Shown here one piece after another: positions 45,591 to 57,037 of a DNA stretch of 64,000 nt. The DNA is taken from positions 102,348,759 through 102,412,758 of the forward strand of contig CM061070.1 of NCBI GenBank assembly GCA_030762895.1, in the 5' to 3' direction. The position numbers and the translations under genes are program-made. The first letter of the stretch is position 1; every line of letters starts with the position of its first letter. The notes beneath the pieces are model-generated. The model ran no database searches. It was not told the DNA's origin and saw nothing but the letters and a program-made list of their open reading frames with translations. The stretch comes from Sophora flavescens (Eukaryota; Streptophyta; Magnoliopsida; Fabales; Fabaceae).

Positions 45591-48191
45591 TGTGAACACC
45601 TAATTTTGCCCGGATTTTTTTAATTAATGTTTTGAAAAATAGTAAACAAAAAAAAAAGATAAAAATAAAACCAAAAAATGTTTTTGTCTTGGCCCATTAT
45701 AGAATTAGTGTAGCCAATTTTCATTTTATTGTTACAAATGGCTTGTTGAGCCCATGATTAAAAAAAAACTTCTTCTCGTTTTTATTCAAAAAAAAATATA
45801 AAAATAAATTTTAATTCCTTGTCCTTTTTTTTCCATCCTTGCTTTGTCTTCTTCCATTTGAGGTAAACCAGCTTTCTCTTTTATTTCCTTTCTTTTGTTT
45901 CCTTTCACTTTTTTTCCAGAAAGAGGGGGACACCATCCCTGCCATTGCAACCAAGCAAGGTGGTGGAGCAAAGGCTGATATGCTCCCCACAAAATGTACC
46001 ACCCTTTGCATTTTTTTGTCTACATACTAATAACAAATTTTGGCACTATCTTCCCCTGTGGCTAATATATAAACAGAAGTATCATCTTGTACAATGGGGG
46101 GACGTTCAGATTTCAAGAGCAGAGAAAGTTAAAAGAAAAATTCTTCACTGTTTTAAAAAAAAAAACAAAGCAAAAGGGAGTGAGATGAACTCTTAATAAT
46201 TTTTGAACTCCCTCATCCTCCCCATCTTCCTCTGATTCAAACACTTTGAATCATTCTACCTCATCTTCATCAAACTCTTTCTTTCCTTATTCTGTTTCTT
46301 CCTTCTACAACTCAAAAAAAAAAAAAAAACAACAACAACAAACCATCACAGAGATGATGATAAAAGTCTGAGGAAGAAGAAGGTCCATCGACACCAGACC
46401 CACAGGCGGCTCCGACGTCGCGTCCCTCTGCTTCGCCCAGCACCGCCCGCCACTTCGCTATCCGATCTGCACCACGCGAATGCCGTTTTCCGCCGCGAGC
46501 CTCCACCGCAGAGCTGCCTTGAACCCAGCTCCGTCGCTCTAACCCCTCGCTGCCACGCATCCAACCATCCCTGGCACCACCAAACCGTCGCCATCTCTGC
46601 CTCGGACTCCCCCTCGGACCGCCGACCTTCATTTTCTCCGTCGCTGCATTGCCGCCACACACGGCCAAACACAGATCCGCCCAGCACCATGCGTCGCTAC
46701 TCTGAACGCCCCTCTCCTCCGTCGCTGCCACCATACGGATCTGAAGCCGCTATGACAAGTGTCGCCCCTCTACCTCGCCGCTCGACCGGCACGCTTCCAG
46801 AACTGCCACCGCTCGCCGCCGCCATGCTCAGCCAGTCGTGTCTCTCCTCCCCTGTCTCTGCTATTGGTAGCTTCCGAGTGCTATTTGGTATTGATGGGTT
46901 CAATAATACCTTGTTCTCTTTTATTTATTTTTATGTATTAGATTTTGTTAGGGTTAATGTTTTTTTTGGGTCTGAAGGTGATGCATGTGGGCTTACTAGT
47001 GGGCCCAACTTAAGGTTTGAGAAGATAAAAACAAAAATAAAACAAAAAAGGCTTTTCTGATCATGGGTTTTCTAGAATTGGGTCAAATTTGTGTTCTTGT
47101 CTCATCAAGAAAGATGCATCTTCAAATAATATAATTTCTTTTATAAAAATAAAATAAAATAAAATATTTTAAGAAAAATCAAATTCTTTGAATTCAGGCA
47201 ACAATCTACAATGTTGATGTATGATTTTCATCCTCAAGTGTCGTATGAATTGTAAGGGTTCATCGTATGGCTTTGCTATCTTTAACCCTGTCCAAGAGTG
47301 AATTCCCTTTTTGTAAAAAATAATAAATGTTTTTTTAATTTACACTTTTAACCAATTTTACCCAATTCCATTTATAAAAATATCTTTTGAATTCATGCAA
47401 TAATCTACGATGTTGATGTATGGACTTATTCATCCTTAAGTGTCGTATGAATTGTAAGGGTTTATCGTATAGCGCTGATATCTTGGACCATGTGCAAAGG
47501 TGAATTTATTTTAAAATAAAATTCTTTTCTAAAACAAAAAAATCAAAAAAATCAAATCTTTATCAAAATTAAAATCAACCAACCAATCAAATATTTTTAA
47601 AGAATTACGTGGCTTTGAGTTTCCCATCGCACCCGGGAATACGTAGGAGCAAGATAAATCATCTTGTCAAGCCAAAACTAAATTTTCCTTTTTTTGTGTC
47701 TCTTTTTATGTTAAAATAATTAACCAAAATAATTAAACTTTTCTATTTTTAGGGATGCTCTATTGACATGGTGTCATATCCAGTCCCTTAGATTTGAGGT
47801 TACCCTGTGGACTCATGTGCCATGTTCAACCTCATTTAGTTTTTATAAACAAGAAATTTAAAAATATAAAAATTAATAAAAATTTAAAATATTAAAATTT
47901 AAAAATAATTCTTTCCTGTAAATAATTTTTGGGGTAAAATAAATATTTAAAAGGCTATTAAAATGTTTTTGCGCGATTAACTTGAGTTACCGTTTTTTTT
48001 AAACGGTCAATGTAGGGTGCTAACACCTTCCTTACTCGTAACCGACTCCCGGACTCATCTCTCTCTTTTTTTTAAGACCAGACTACCTTTAAATAATTGG
48101 GTTTTCTAAGATTTTCCCAATAAAAATTTTAGTGGCGACTCCTCTGTTTTTTTTCTCTTTTTTCGAGCGCCCGGACGGGACGGTCGTGACA
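45591..48191 (+). mobile_element. Ogre 3' LTR, 2601 bp
   Basis: TGTGAACACC to GGTCGTGACA, followed by the TSD GTTTG (48192-48196). Collinear with the 5' LTR. TATATAAA at 46066-46073. The GC-rich block is at about 46380-46880, where a sense frame of 123 codons starting MRRYSERPSPP (46689-47060) stays open, but it is low-complexity and probably not coding. Confidence 0.9.
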
Positions 48192-48196
48192 GTTTG
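48192..48196. repeat. Target-site duplication GTTTG, 3' side of Ogre
   Basis: Matches 30607-30611 exactly. Confidence 0.9.
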
Positions 48197-48842
48197 GGGA
48201 ACGGTTGGGTCAGGTGGCGTGTGTGGCGGTTCAGGGGCAGTTGGCGGTCGGGTTGTCGAGTTTCGTAAGACAAAAAAATGTAAAAAATAAGCAGAAAAGC
48301 TTGAGATCTGCAAAGAAGAATTTTTTTTTTCTTTCATAAATCCAGAACACAAAACAAAGTAACAAACCCATAAAACTTGCTAAAGAAGAAGAAACCCAAA
48401 CCCAGAAACAAGATCTTCAACCCAAACCTAGAAACAAAAAGCATCAAACTCAGATTTGGCAGATATGAGTGCGCAGAACAAAGGTGGGCTTCTTCTCCAT
48501 TGGTGGCGACATGATGGTGGTGGCTATGGATTTCGCATGGCGGTTCCACAGGCGGTGCGTTGATGGTTGATGGTGCAGACCGACAAAGAATAAGAGAGAT
48601 GGCAGTGAGACAGTGGCTGATGGTGATGAACGAGAGATATAGGAGGGAGCGGTGGCTGTGCTAAGGATCATATCTGACTAGAGATAGGCCAGAGGCGGTG
48701 ATGGCCGAGAGAGAGGGGGGGGGGGGAAAGAGAGAGTGTGTGTAGGGTTTTCAAAGATGAGAAAAGAAGAACTTCTTGTTGGGGAAGAGAATAGTCTAGG
48801 GTCTGAAGAAGTGTAATGACCGGTAACATGGGTAGGGCGAGA
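48197..48842. other. Flank of the Ogre insertion, unclassified
   Basis: No recognised gene. GC-rich GGCGGTTCAGGGGCAGTTGG-like sequence next to the insertion could be hAT-type subterminal sequence, since the opposite flank has a hAT-like terminus. A G12 homopolymer at 48715-48726 is a likely sequencing weak point. The minus strand looks like an untranslated leader, but I cannot assign it. Confidence 0.35.
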
Positions 48843-48852
48843 TTTTTTTTTT
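48843..48852 (-). other. Possible poly(A) tail of a DUF4283 retrocopy
   Basis: Ten A on the minus strand about 100 bases after the stop codon of the DUF4283 gene, preceded by AATAAATTTATG-type sequence. Compatible with a retroposed transcript or a LINE 3' end, but short. Confidence 0.35.
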
Positions 48853-48951
48853 AAAGCAAGGTGACAAGTCATCATAAATTTATTAATAAAATAAAAATAA
48901 AACAAGAGAATGGGGGGACAAAAACCAAAACCTATGCAAAATAAACGAGAA

Positions 48952-50000
48952 TCAAGCATACCTATAATTAGGTTTTTTATTCAGTATCAGGTTATACTTC
49001 TTCTGAGATTTGGACGCAACCACCGTGAAACCATCATCAGTAGCATTATCATTATTTTGCTCTCCTTCCTTAGAAGTACTTACATCTTTTTATTTTTCCA
49101 ACCAAGCAGATAAAACATTAAAATCATTCTGAACAATAGTTGGAAAAGCGCTAAGATCTTGAACATTATTATCAGGAGTCTCAAGATTCTTACCACTAAC
49201 TGTTAAATCACAGGTAGCCTTGGAATGCACAAACACTAGAGTCTGAGTACCCTTCAAACTAATTGTTAAATCACTGATAGTTATGGAATGCTCGTGCGCC
49301 GGAGTATCCTTGATTGTAGAGTCAACATTAGTTGCAGCAGAAGTTGAGATCTTCTATGTAGAGCCATTGACAACATTTGTTGCAACCGATGATGAGTTAT
49401 GTGGAATGGAATTTGAGACATGATCACGGATAAAGGTTCCTCATAGACCGTCTCAACCGATTCACTATCACTCAATTTTTCGCCCAGTGATGTATCATTC
49501 TGCCCATTAACGTCAATTGATTTTTGCTTTGGAACCTTAGGGACATAAGCTTGCTTAGTCTTCTGCACCAAAGGCGGATCCTTATGCACCAATTTCTCCT
49601 TGTTAAATTTACAAGTCGAATCCAAGTTCCCAATTGATTTACAATAAGAACAAAAAGAAGGAAGCTTCTCATATTCGATACCGACAGGAAATGCAAAACC
49701 TTCACCTTCTACCATAATCTCCTTAAGCAACTTTCCTGTTAAATCAACATCCACTAAGACTCGAGCATAGTGACCATATGCCCGAGTACGGGTAGCTTCA
49801 TCCAAACTTATTGGAGTACCTAAACCGCCTGCAATTTTAAATATCTATTTTGAGCGCCAATATTCATGCGGCAAGTCATGAATTCTAACCAAGCATCGAG
49901 CATGAGATTGTTTCTGCTTAGTAGGAATAAAATCAGGAGACCACTGAAAAAGACGGAATACCCTGGTTGAAGGTTCCAAGCCCCAACAGCCAAGACACTA
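48952..50000 (-). pseudogene. DUF4283/zinc-knuckle protein (LINE ORF1-like), broken and cut by gap
   Basis: Reading leftwards from the gap: FRLFQWSPDF, a stretch including LVRIHDLPHEYWRSK then an in-frame TAG (near 49846), DEATRTRAYGHYARVLVDVDL, GFAFPVGIEYEKLPSFC and a zinc knuckle CSYCKSIGNLDSTC. A long polar linker changes frame near 49390. The C-terminal DDGFTVVASKSQKK ends at the TGA 48952-48954. This is the DUF4283 plus CCHC arrangement found in plant LINE ORF1 and many derived genes, abundant in legumes. No RT-containing ORF2 follows, so this is a retrocopy or a decayed fragment. The N-terminus is in the gap. Confidence 0.7.
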
Positions 50001-50500
50001 NNNNNNNNNNNNNNNNNNNNNNNNNNNNNNNNNNNNNNNNNNNNNNNNNNNNNNNNNNNNNNNNNNNNNNNNNNNNNNNNNNNNNNNNNNNNNNNNNNNN
50101 NNNNNNNNNNNNNNNNNNNNNNNNNNNNNNNNNNNNNNNNNNNNNNNNNNNNNNNNNNNNNNNNNNNNNNNNNNNNNNNNNNNNNNNNNNNNNNNNNNNN
50201 NNNNNNNNNNNNNNNNNNNNNNNNNNNNNNNNNNNNNNNNNNNNNNNNNNNNNNNNNNNNNNNNNNNNNNNNNNNNNNNNNNNNNNNNNNNNNNNNNNNN
50301 NNNNNNNNNNNNNNNNNNNNNNNNNNNNNNNNNNNNNNNNNNNNNNNNNNNNNNNNNNNNNNNNNNNNNNNNNNNNNNNNNNNNNNNNNNNNNNNNNNNN
50401 NNNNNNNNNNNNNNNNNNNNNNNNNNNNNNNNNNNNNNNNNNNNNNNNNNNNNNNNNNNNNNNNNNNNNNNNNNNNNNNNNNNNNNNNNNNNNNNNNNNN
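50001..50500. other. Assembly gap, 500 N
   Basis: Exactly 500 undetermined bases, true length unknown. It separates the DUF4283 pseudogene from the second Ogre-like element, so their relation and the 5' LTR of that element are unseen. Confidence 0.99.
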
Positions 50501-50849
50501 ACCCTAAAATCTACACTTATAGATTGTCTTAGTGGCCAGCCAATCTAGAAGTTGCCTCTATAGGTACCTTTATAAGTCTTACCTCCTAGGACAACAGGAG
50601 GCGTGCAACTTCTCTCTTTTCTTTAATCTTTTTTATTTATTTATTAACAACGAGGGTGCAGCGAATCCATGTTGCTTCGGGCCCAAATGATCCACAAAAT
50701 GGGCAATGTTTTAAACACCCCAGAGCCTTTGGGTTCATAACCCTACAAGGACCCTTTCTTTGCCTCATATTTTATTTTTATTTTTTTTTATTTTTTGGTA
50801 ACATATTTCTTTTGCGAAGGAAGGGTCGTTGCCATCCACATAACAAGAA

Positions 50850-52858
50850 ATGGAAGTGTCTCACTGTAGCAATGCAATCAACTCAAGAAGGAACATTAAA
50901 ATTGATGTGAAGATCAATGATGTGAAAACTTTGATAGAAATCGGTCAGTTAATGCCGAAAGAAGTATGTTCAGAGTTTGTAAGTAAGCACGGGAGAATCT
51001 TGGACTTGTTGCACATCCATGTGGATGCTTGGGGTTTGAGTGCATTGGCCCAATATTGGAACCCGAATCTGAGGTGCTTTGATTTTCCAAATTTGGACAC
51101 GACACCAACTATAGAAGAATATGCTTACATGTTAAGGATACCTCTTCCAAAGGAGCTGCGTGTCTATCTCTACTATGGCCAACATGTTAGTGACGGGAAG
51201 GTGGCAGAACTGTTAGGAGTGCAATTGAAGCCATAAGACAAAATGGAAAAGGGAATTGTTAGAGGTTTGAAGTGGAGGTTCCTTGAAGTTCATCTCCGAG
51301 GATTGGCCCAACGACAGAGCTGGCCCATCTTCAAGCGTGTGTTAGCTTTAACCATCTACGGTTTGGTGCTTTTCCCCTTTGTACCAGACATGGTAGATTA
51401 TGCGGCCATGGATGCCTTCTACAAGGCTGAAGAATATAATGCGAATCATATTCCCGCAATTCTGGTAGAAACCTTTCTCTCGCTGCAAGTTGTTCACGAA
51501 AATCAACAAGGCAAACTAAGATGTTGTGTGCAATTGATGTATGTCTGGATCGTCACCCACATGTATGCTCTCAATAACATTGGTGAGATAGATGACCCCT
51601 TGAAGAGGTTCCACCGTGTGCAAATAAAGCCAAATAATCTCTACAAGTGGATACAGGAGTTCAATGAAATTGATTCATAGTCCTTTAATTGGGTGTGTCC
51701 ATGGTACAGAGGAAATATAGTAATTTTCAGTTGTGGAAATTTCTCAAATGTTCCTTTGATGGGGCCGAGGGGTTGTGTGCCGTATTCTCCAGCACTTGTG
51801 ATCCGACAATTAAAATGGACTCAACATGAACCACCTGAAGAGGTTTTAGGTGGGATCTCTCTCTTATATCAAGAATGTACAGTTGTCAAGAACATAGCAG
51901 TGGCAGTCAAACTGGCTTGAAGTGACATTCGGGTATTTGGATCACAGGAGTTAGGAAAACAAATTATCTCTCATACTAAAGGCTACAACACATGGAGGAA
52001 GTCAAGGAGAGGGGACAACGTTACCCCAAAGATGGTCCCACACAAGGAGGGAAATCATTTGATCGAAGCACAAATGTTAGAAAAGATTGAAGTTTTGAAG
52101 GCTTAGATAGGGGTACTAGAAGATAAGAATCAAACGGATCAAATCACCATTGTCACTCTTCACCACAAGATCCAGAAGTTAAGCATGATGATAGAACATT
52201 TGAAGGATGAATGTGCTAATGCGTATGAAACTGCAGGCCTGGCTAAGAAAGCAAGGAAAGATAATATGAAGGGGCCAAAAGTTCGCGAACTATGAGCAAA
52301 AATAGAAGATCAAGGATGAGTACTAGCAAGAGTTCTTAAAGAAAGAGAAGAATCGGAGGCGAAGGTTAGGATGCATATTCAAACCATTGAGATATTGGAA
52401 GAGAGGTTGGGAACTTTGAAACAGGCACTAGCCCACACCGAGCATTATTTTGATGAAGGTTGGAATGTCGCTGCAACTTGTTGCGAGTCACTAGAAAGGC
52501 ACAAGAAAATGAAGCACAACTGTGGATGAGGGTACGAATGCTCGAGAGAGAGAAAAGTCAATATGAAGAATATGTTCGACTACAGGAAGAATGGTTAAAA
52601 AAATGGCAATTAGTAGCAGAAAATTTGAAGGCTGATAGAGATGCTTGGAGGAGAAGATATGAATACTTGTCAGGCAGTTTGCGATTCCTTGCTTCCCAGT
52701 TTGCAAGTCACCTCGAAGAGGCATCAGTTCAGATCTACATGAGTGTTGAGTCTGTAATACCCCCGAAAGTGGTCAACTTCATGAAATATTGTAAAATGCT
52801 TGTCAATGGATTCAAAAAGAAAGTCCCCAAAACTTTTGATGTAATCGCTTCTATTTGA
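50850..52858 (+). pseudogene. DUF7745-type ORF1 of the deleted element (in-frame stops)
   Basis: ATG at 50850, homologous in position to 34142. DUF7745 motifs: SKHGRILDLLHI, LSALAQYWNPNLRCFDFPN, TPTIEEYAYMLRIP, KGKLRCCVQ-type (GKLRCCVQLMYVW), FNWVCPWY and FSNVPLMGPRGC, then a long coiled coil to 52858. From 50850 to about 52440 one reading frame is kept throughout and is interrupted only by in-frame stops at 51234, 51678, 51918, 52104, 52293 and 52317. The last two are TGA where CGA (Arg) would fit the context. A single frame change occurs near 52450-52490. So it has decayed mostly by point mutation. Confidence 0.7.
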
Positions 52859-53253
52859 TAAGGCATTGTACTTCTCCCTTTGATGAAATGAAAGATGTTT
52901 TGATTATGTCCATGGGTGAATTCTCCTTTAACTATAGTTTCATCTATGAAATGCAAATGTCACAAATTGATCACATTGCTAGTGAGCGGTGCAGTCCATT
53001 GAGGAACACATATTCCCATGGATTGGTCATCAACCACACACGACCTAAGGGGGATGTACCCCTCGAGTTATGTGTGGGGAGGAAATGTCTTGCTATGTGG
53101 AAGCGGTCTCCCCTCGCAATAATATTTCAGGATCACTTTTCTTCCTTTACCTTAATTACTTTTTTTTTCACTTAAATCTCCATGATTTTACAGTTCGATC
53201 ACCGAACAATTGCTCCAAGACACCCTTATCATACTCGATCACAGACAAGAGCC

Positions 53254-54907
53254 ATGGCGGATGAACTAGAAGAAGTCCAAGAGATCAGGGATGAAGTCAG
53301 TCAAATCAAGGATCAGATGACTAAGATGATGGAGATCCTACAAGCAATACAAAAGGAAAAGAACACAGAGGAGAACCCTCGAGCCTCAAACGAAGGACAT
53401 CCAGCCACACCTCCTATCCCGCCTGTTTTTGCTCAGTTTCCTATCCCGTATCATGATTACATCAAAGGTTTGATCGAACAGTTTGACGAAGTCACATTTC
53501 ATCATATTCCTCGAGAGGATAACCAATTAGCCGATGCGCTATCTACCTTGTCCTCGATGTTCAAAGTGAGCGATGAAAGAAACCTGCCACTCATCAAAAT
53601 GGAAAGTCGTAATCATCCTGCATATTGTCAAGTGGTAGAGGAAGAACCTGATCAAGAGCCGTGGTACCATGACATCAAACGCTTCATGCAAAGAATGGAA
53701 TACCCCCTAGGTGCTTCAGTAAATGACAAAAGAACCCTGAGAAGACTTCCAATGGGTTTCTATTTAGATAAGGGTATTCTCTACAAAAGAAATCATGACA
53801 TGGTACTGTTGAGATGCGTTGATGCAAAAGAGGCTAAACGGATAATTGAGGATGTACATGAAGGATCGTTTGGGACTCACGCGAATGGTCACACAATGGC
53901 AAGGAAAATCTTGAGGATGGGCCATTACTGGTTGACAATGGAGGCTGATTGCTTTAATTATGCGAAGAGATGCCATAAGTGCCAGACATATGCTGATAAG
54001 GTTCATGCACCGCTGGCTCCCCTGAATGTCATGTCCGCACCCTGGCCATTCTCAATGTGGGGAATGGATGTTATCGGACCAATTGAACCAAAAGCTTCAA
54101 ATGGGCATCGCTTCATTCTTGTGGCCATTGATTATTTCACAAAGTGGGTTGAAGCTGCATCATATGCCAATGTGACTGGGAATGTCGTGATCAAATTTGT
54201 CAAAAGAGATTTAATTTGTCGTTATGGGTTGCCGAGTGAAATCATCACTGATAATGCGACCAACCTGAACAACAAGATGATGAAGGAGATATGCGAAAGC
54301 TTCAAGAAAGCATCACAATTCCTCCCCATACCGCCCAAAGATGAACGGAGCAGTCGAGGCAGCTAATAAGAATATCAAGAAGATTGTTCAAAAGATGGTT
54401 GTGACATATAAGGACTGGCACGAGATGTTACCTTTCGCTTTGCACGGCTATCACACCTCTATTCGCACCTCTACAGGGGAAACTTCGTATTCTTTAGTTT
54501 ATGGGATGGAGGCGGTACTCCCGATTGAAGTAGAGATCCCCTCATTAAGGGTACTGAAAGAAGCAGAATTGGAAGAAGCTGAGAGGGTTCAGGATCGACC
54601 CGATCAGTTGAACCTCATTGAAGGGAAGAGATTGGCGGCGCTGTGTCATGGTCAATTGTACCAGAGAAGGTTGATAAGAGCTTATGAGAAGAAGGTATGC
54701 CCACGACAGTTTCGGGAGGGTGACCTAGTGCTTAAAAAGATTCTACCAATCCAAAAGGATCACCGAGGGAAGTGGACTCCGAACTACGAAGGACCTTACG
54801 TTGTGAAAAAGGCCTTCTCTGGAAGGGCTTTAATTCTCACCAAGATGGATGGGGAAGATCTACCGCTCCCTGTAAATTCAGATGCATTAAAAAAGTACTA
54901 TGCTTGA
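53254..54907 (+). pseudogene. Gag N-terminus fused to RNase H tail and integrase
   Basis: ATG at 53254 (MADELEEVQEIRDEV, as at 36582; an upstream ATG at 53182 is in the same frame). After 64 residues of gag (...VFAQFPI) the frame continues without a break into PYHDYIKGLIEQFDEVTFHH, the end of the archaeal-type RNase H. It goes on through GTHANGHTM ... CHKCQTY (zinc finger), MDVIGPIEP and EIITDNATNLN. A 2-base loss near 54306 shifts the frame. The remainder (54341-54907: MNGAVEAANKN with the catalytic Glu, GKWTPNYEGPYVVKK, KKYYA) stays open. The junction at 53443-53445 shares AT between the two donor ends. The catalytic triad residues are all present, but the frame change separates D,D from E. 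Confidence 0.85.
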
Positions 54908-55814
54908 ACGCACTGGCTCGCTAGACTGAAAATCTGAAAAGACGGTCTAGGCAAAAGTTAGAGCAACCCGCTAGACTGAAAACCTGAAAAGGCGGTCTAG
55001 GCAAAAGTCAGGGTTAAAAGGAAAAAACATAACAAAGGAAGTGTCGTCAAGCTGATAAACTGGGGTAATGAGTGTCCAAAATTCATGAAGACCGGACAAA
55101 CAACATTCTCCAAAGCCAATTGATGAGAAGCCAAGACTATATGAGGGATACTAACACTAGTCATTGAGAGAGATGTCACTTGAAGAGATGTGATTCTACT
55201 CCACAACGTTTTGCAATTCCATATTCCATTGTAATATCTGCCTTGTACACCTTTTCGATCTTGATACAATGACATTGACTCCCAATTTCGTTGTTTATCC
55301 TTATCCTTCTATTTTACTTTTTGTCAATTGAATGCATTCATCATGATAAGTCTATACTAAAATGTGAAACAAGTATTGATGTTTTTTTAAGCAATTAGAA
55401 TTCCTTGGAAAGTCTCAAAAGGTCATGGGGGAACGATGGTTCCCTAATGAAGGGCACTAAAGAAAAAAAGAAAGAATATTAAAGATCAACCACTGGGATA
55501 ATTATCATCAAAGACGTCTACCATCAGAAGACAAGAGTGCAAGATATCTTTCCTCGATGAGATGGGTCTTCTTTTAGTTCATCCTCAAGACTGACTGTGA
55601 TCGACGTTTCTAAGGGGACAATGATACAACAATGAAAAACTGCAAAGAAGAAATAATTTCTCATCAAGAATCTCTTGCATCGTGCCCAAAATTAATAAGG
55701 GTTTTCATCATCAGCATTCATTGTGTGAATTGAAGGTTTAGTTATTTGAGTATTTGCATTATCATACTGTCAAATGAGCAAAACCAACATTCATGCATTG
55801 CATTTGTTTATATA
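54908..55814 (+). other. 3' UTR of the deleted element, proximal part
   Basis: Homologous to 44002-44880 with the same two-copy GCTAGACTGAAAA-type motif (about 54916-55020). No gene. Confidence 0.5.
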
Positions 55815-56590
55815 ACCCCGTAAGCTCTTTATATTTCTGTCCGGGCTTCTGCGGGAAATCCACCCCGTAAGCTCATTTATCTTTCTGTTCGAGCTTTTGA
55901 CGGGTAATTTACCCCGTAAGATCTATTACCTTTCTTGTCGAGCTTCTAACGGGTAATCCACCCCATAAGCTCTTTATCTTTCTGTCCGAGCTTCTGATGG
56001 ACAATCCACCCCGTAAGCTCTTTTACCTTTTTGTTCGAGCTTCTGACGGTTGATCCACCCTGCAAGATATCTATCCGAGCTTATGACGGGCAATCCACCC
56101 TGTAAGCTCATTTATCTTTCTGTTAGAACTTCTGACCGGCAATCCACCCCGTAAGCTCATTTATCTTTCTGTTAGAACTTCCGACCGGCAATCCACCCCG
56201 TAAGCTCATTTATCTTTCTATTCGAGCTTTTGACTGGTAATTTACCCCGTAAGCTCTTTTACTTTTTTTGTTCCAGCTTCTGACGGGCAATCCACCCCGT
56301 AAGCTCTTTTATTTTTTGTTCGAGCTTCTGACGGGCAATCCACCCCGTAAGTTCTTTTATCTTTCAGTTCTAGCTTCTGACGGGTGATCCACCTCGTAAG
56401 CTCATTTATCTTTCTGTTTGAGCTTCCGACGGGTAATCCACCCGGTAAGCTCTTTTATCTTTCTGTTCGAGCTTCTGACAGGTAATCCACCCCGTAAACT
56501 CTTTATCTTTATTTTTAAGCTCAGCAGGCAATCAACCCTACAAGCTCTTTATGCGTAATTCAGCGGGTGATCTAACCCGCAGGTTCTTTA
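55815..56590 (+). repeat. Tandem repeat in 3' UTR, about 16-17 copies of about 48 bp
   Basis: Unit core GAGCTTCTGACGGGCAATCC, then ACCCCGTAAGCTC and a T-rich spacer (TTTATCTTTCTGTTC). Related to but distinct from the 44929-45450 units: both keep AGCTTC...GG-TAA-CC-AC-CCG-AAGCT. Two adjacent units at about 56126-56210 are almost identical, pointing to recent local duplication. Confidence 0.85.
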
Positions 56591-56727
56591 CAGGAAATCG
56601 TATTGTAGTCACAGGTCCTTTGCTCATCAGTATACCCCAGACAAAATTGGAGTTCTTGTCTTTACTAATTTCTTATAATGATAATTGGTTAACTATGATT
56701 ACACCTATTATCTAATAAGAAACAAGT

Positions 56728-57037
56728 AAAGAGGGGCAGCTGTGAACACCTATTTTTGTCCAATTCCTTTTAATTAATGTTTTGAAAAAAAATTAATGCA
56801 AATAAATAAATAAATAACTTTCCAAAAAAAAGGAAAGAATAAAAAAATTTGTTTTTAATGAGCCCAATTTCATTTCTTTGTTGAAGATGTCTTTTAGTCC
56901 ATTATCCAACCCATCTCATCTCGGCCCATTAGCTAACTTTTGGTAGTAAGCCCAAGCCAAGTTAATCAAAAATAAATACATCTGTTTTCTTGCTGTAAAA
57001 AAATAAAAGAAAATAAAACAGAATCTGCCATATCCTC
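56728..57037 (+). mobile_element. Polypurine tract and truncated 3' LTR of the deleted element
   Basis: AAAGAGGGGCAGC (56728-56740) then the LTR from 56741 (TGTGAACACC). The LTR is cut after 297 bases by the chromovirus at 57038; the continuation lies beyond that element and outside the window. TCCTC at 57033-57037 is the expected 5-bp duplication of the insertion. Confidence 0.85.

Larger units (their letters stand above)
30612..48191 (+). mobile_element. Complete Ogre/Tat-like Ty3/gypsy retrotransposon, 17.6 kb
   Basis: Order: 5' LTR (30612-33215), PBS, an extra ORF1 of DUF7745 type, gag, protease, intron, RT, degenerate RNase H, second (archaeal-type) RNase H, integrase without chromodomain, a tandem-repeat 3' UTR, polypurine tract, 3' LTR (45591-48191). 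The size, ORF1, intron and dual RNase H are hallmarks of the Ogre branch of the Tat lineage. The two LTRs are alike at all but a few percent of positions by eye, and the 5-bp TSD is perfect, so the insertion is fairly recent. Even so, every gene is interrupted by stops or frame changes, so the copy is not autonomous. Its first 1.9 kb lies in the inverted duplication. Confidence 0.92.
50501..57037 (+). mobile_element. Internally deleted Ogre-like element (5' end in gap)
   Basis: It contains a leader (50501-50849), a DUF7745-type ORF1, the gag start fused to RNase H/integrase, the 3' UTR with tandem repeats, the polypurine tract and the first 297 bases of a 3' LTR. Compared with the complete Ogre (36773-42536 there) it lacks most of gag, all of protease, the intron, RT and most of RNase H. 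It can only be mobilised in trans, if at all. The 3' LTR start TGTGAACACCTATTTTTG is related to but clearly diverged from that of the complete element. Confidence 0.85.

Noticed and set aside
46689..47060. 123-codon sense ORF in the Ogre 3' LTR
   Set aside because: Pro/Ser-rich low-complexity start; split into other frames in the 5' LTR by small changes; no family similarity.
48450..48959. Minus-strand short ORFs next to the DUF4283 gene as host exons
   Set aside because: Low-complexity Ser/Pro/Phe-rich translations without splice or domain support. The region includes a 12-G homopolymer that makes frames unreliable.
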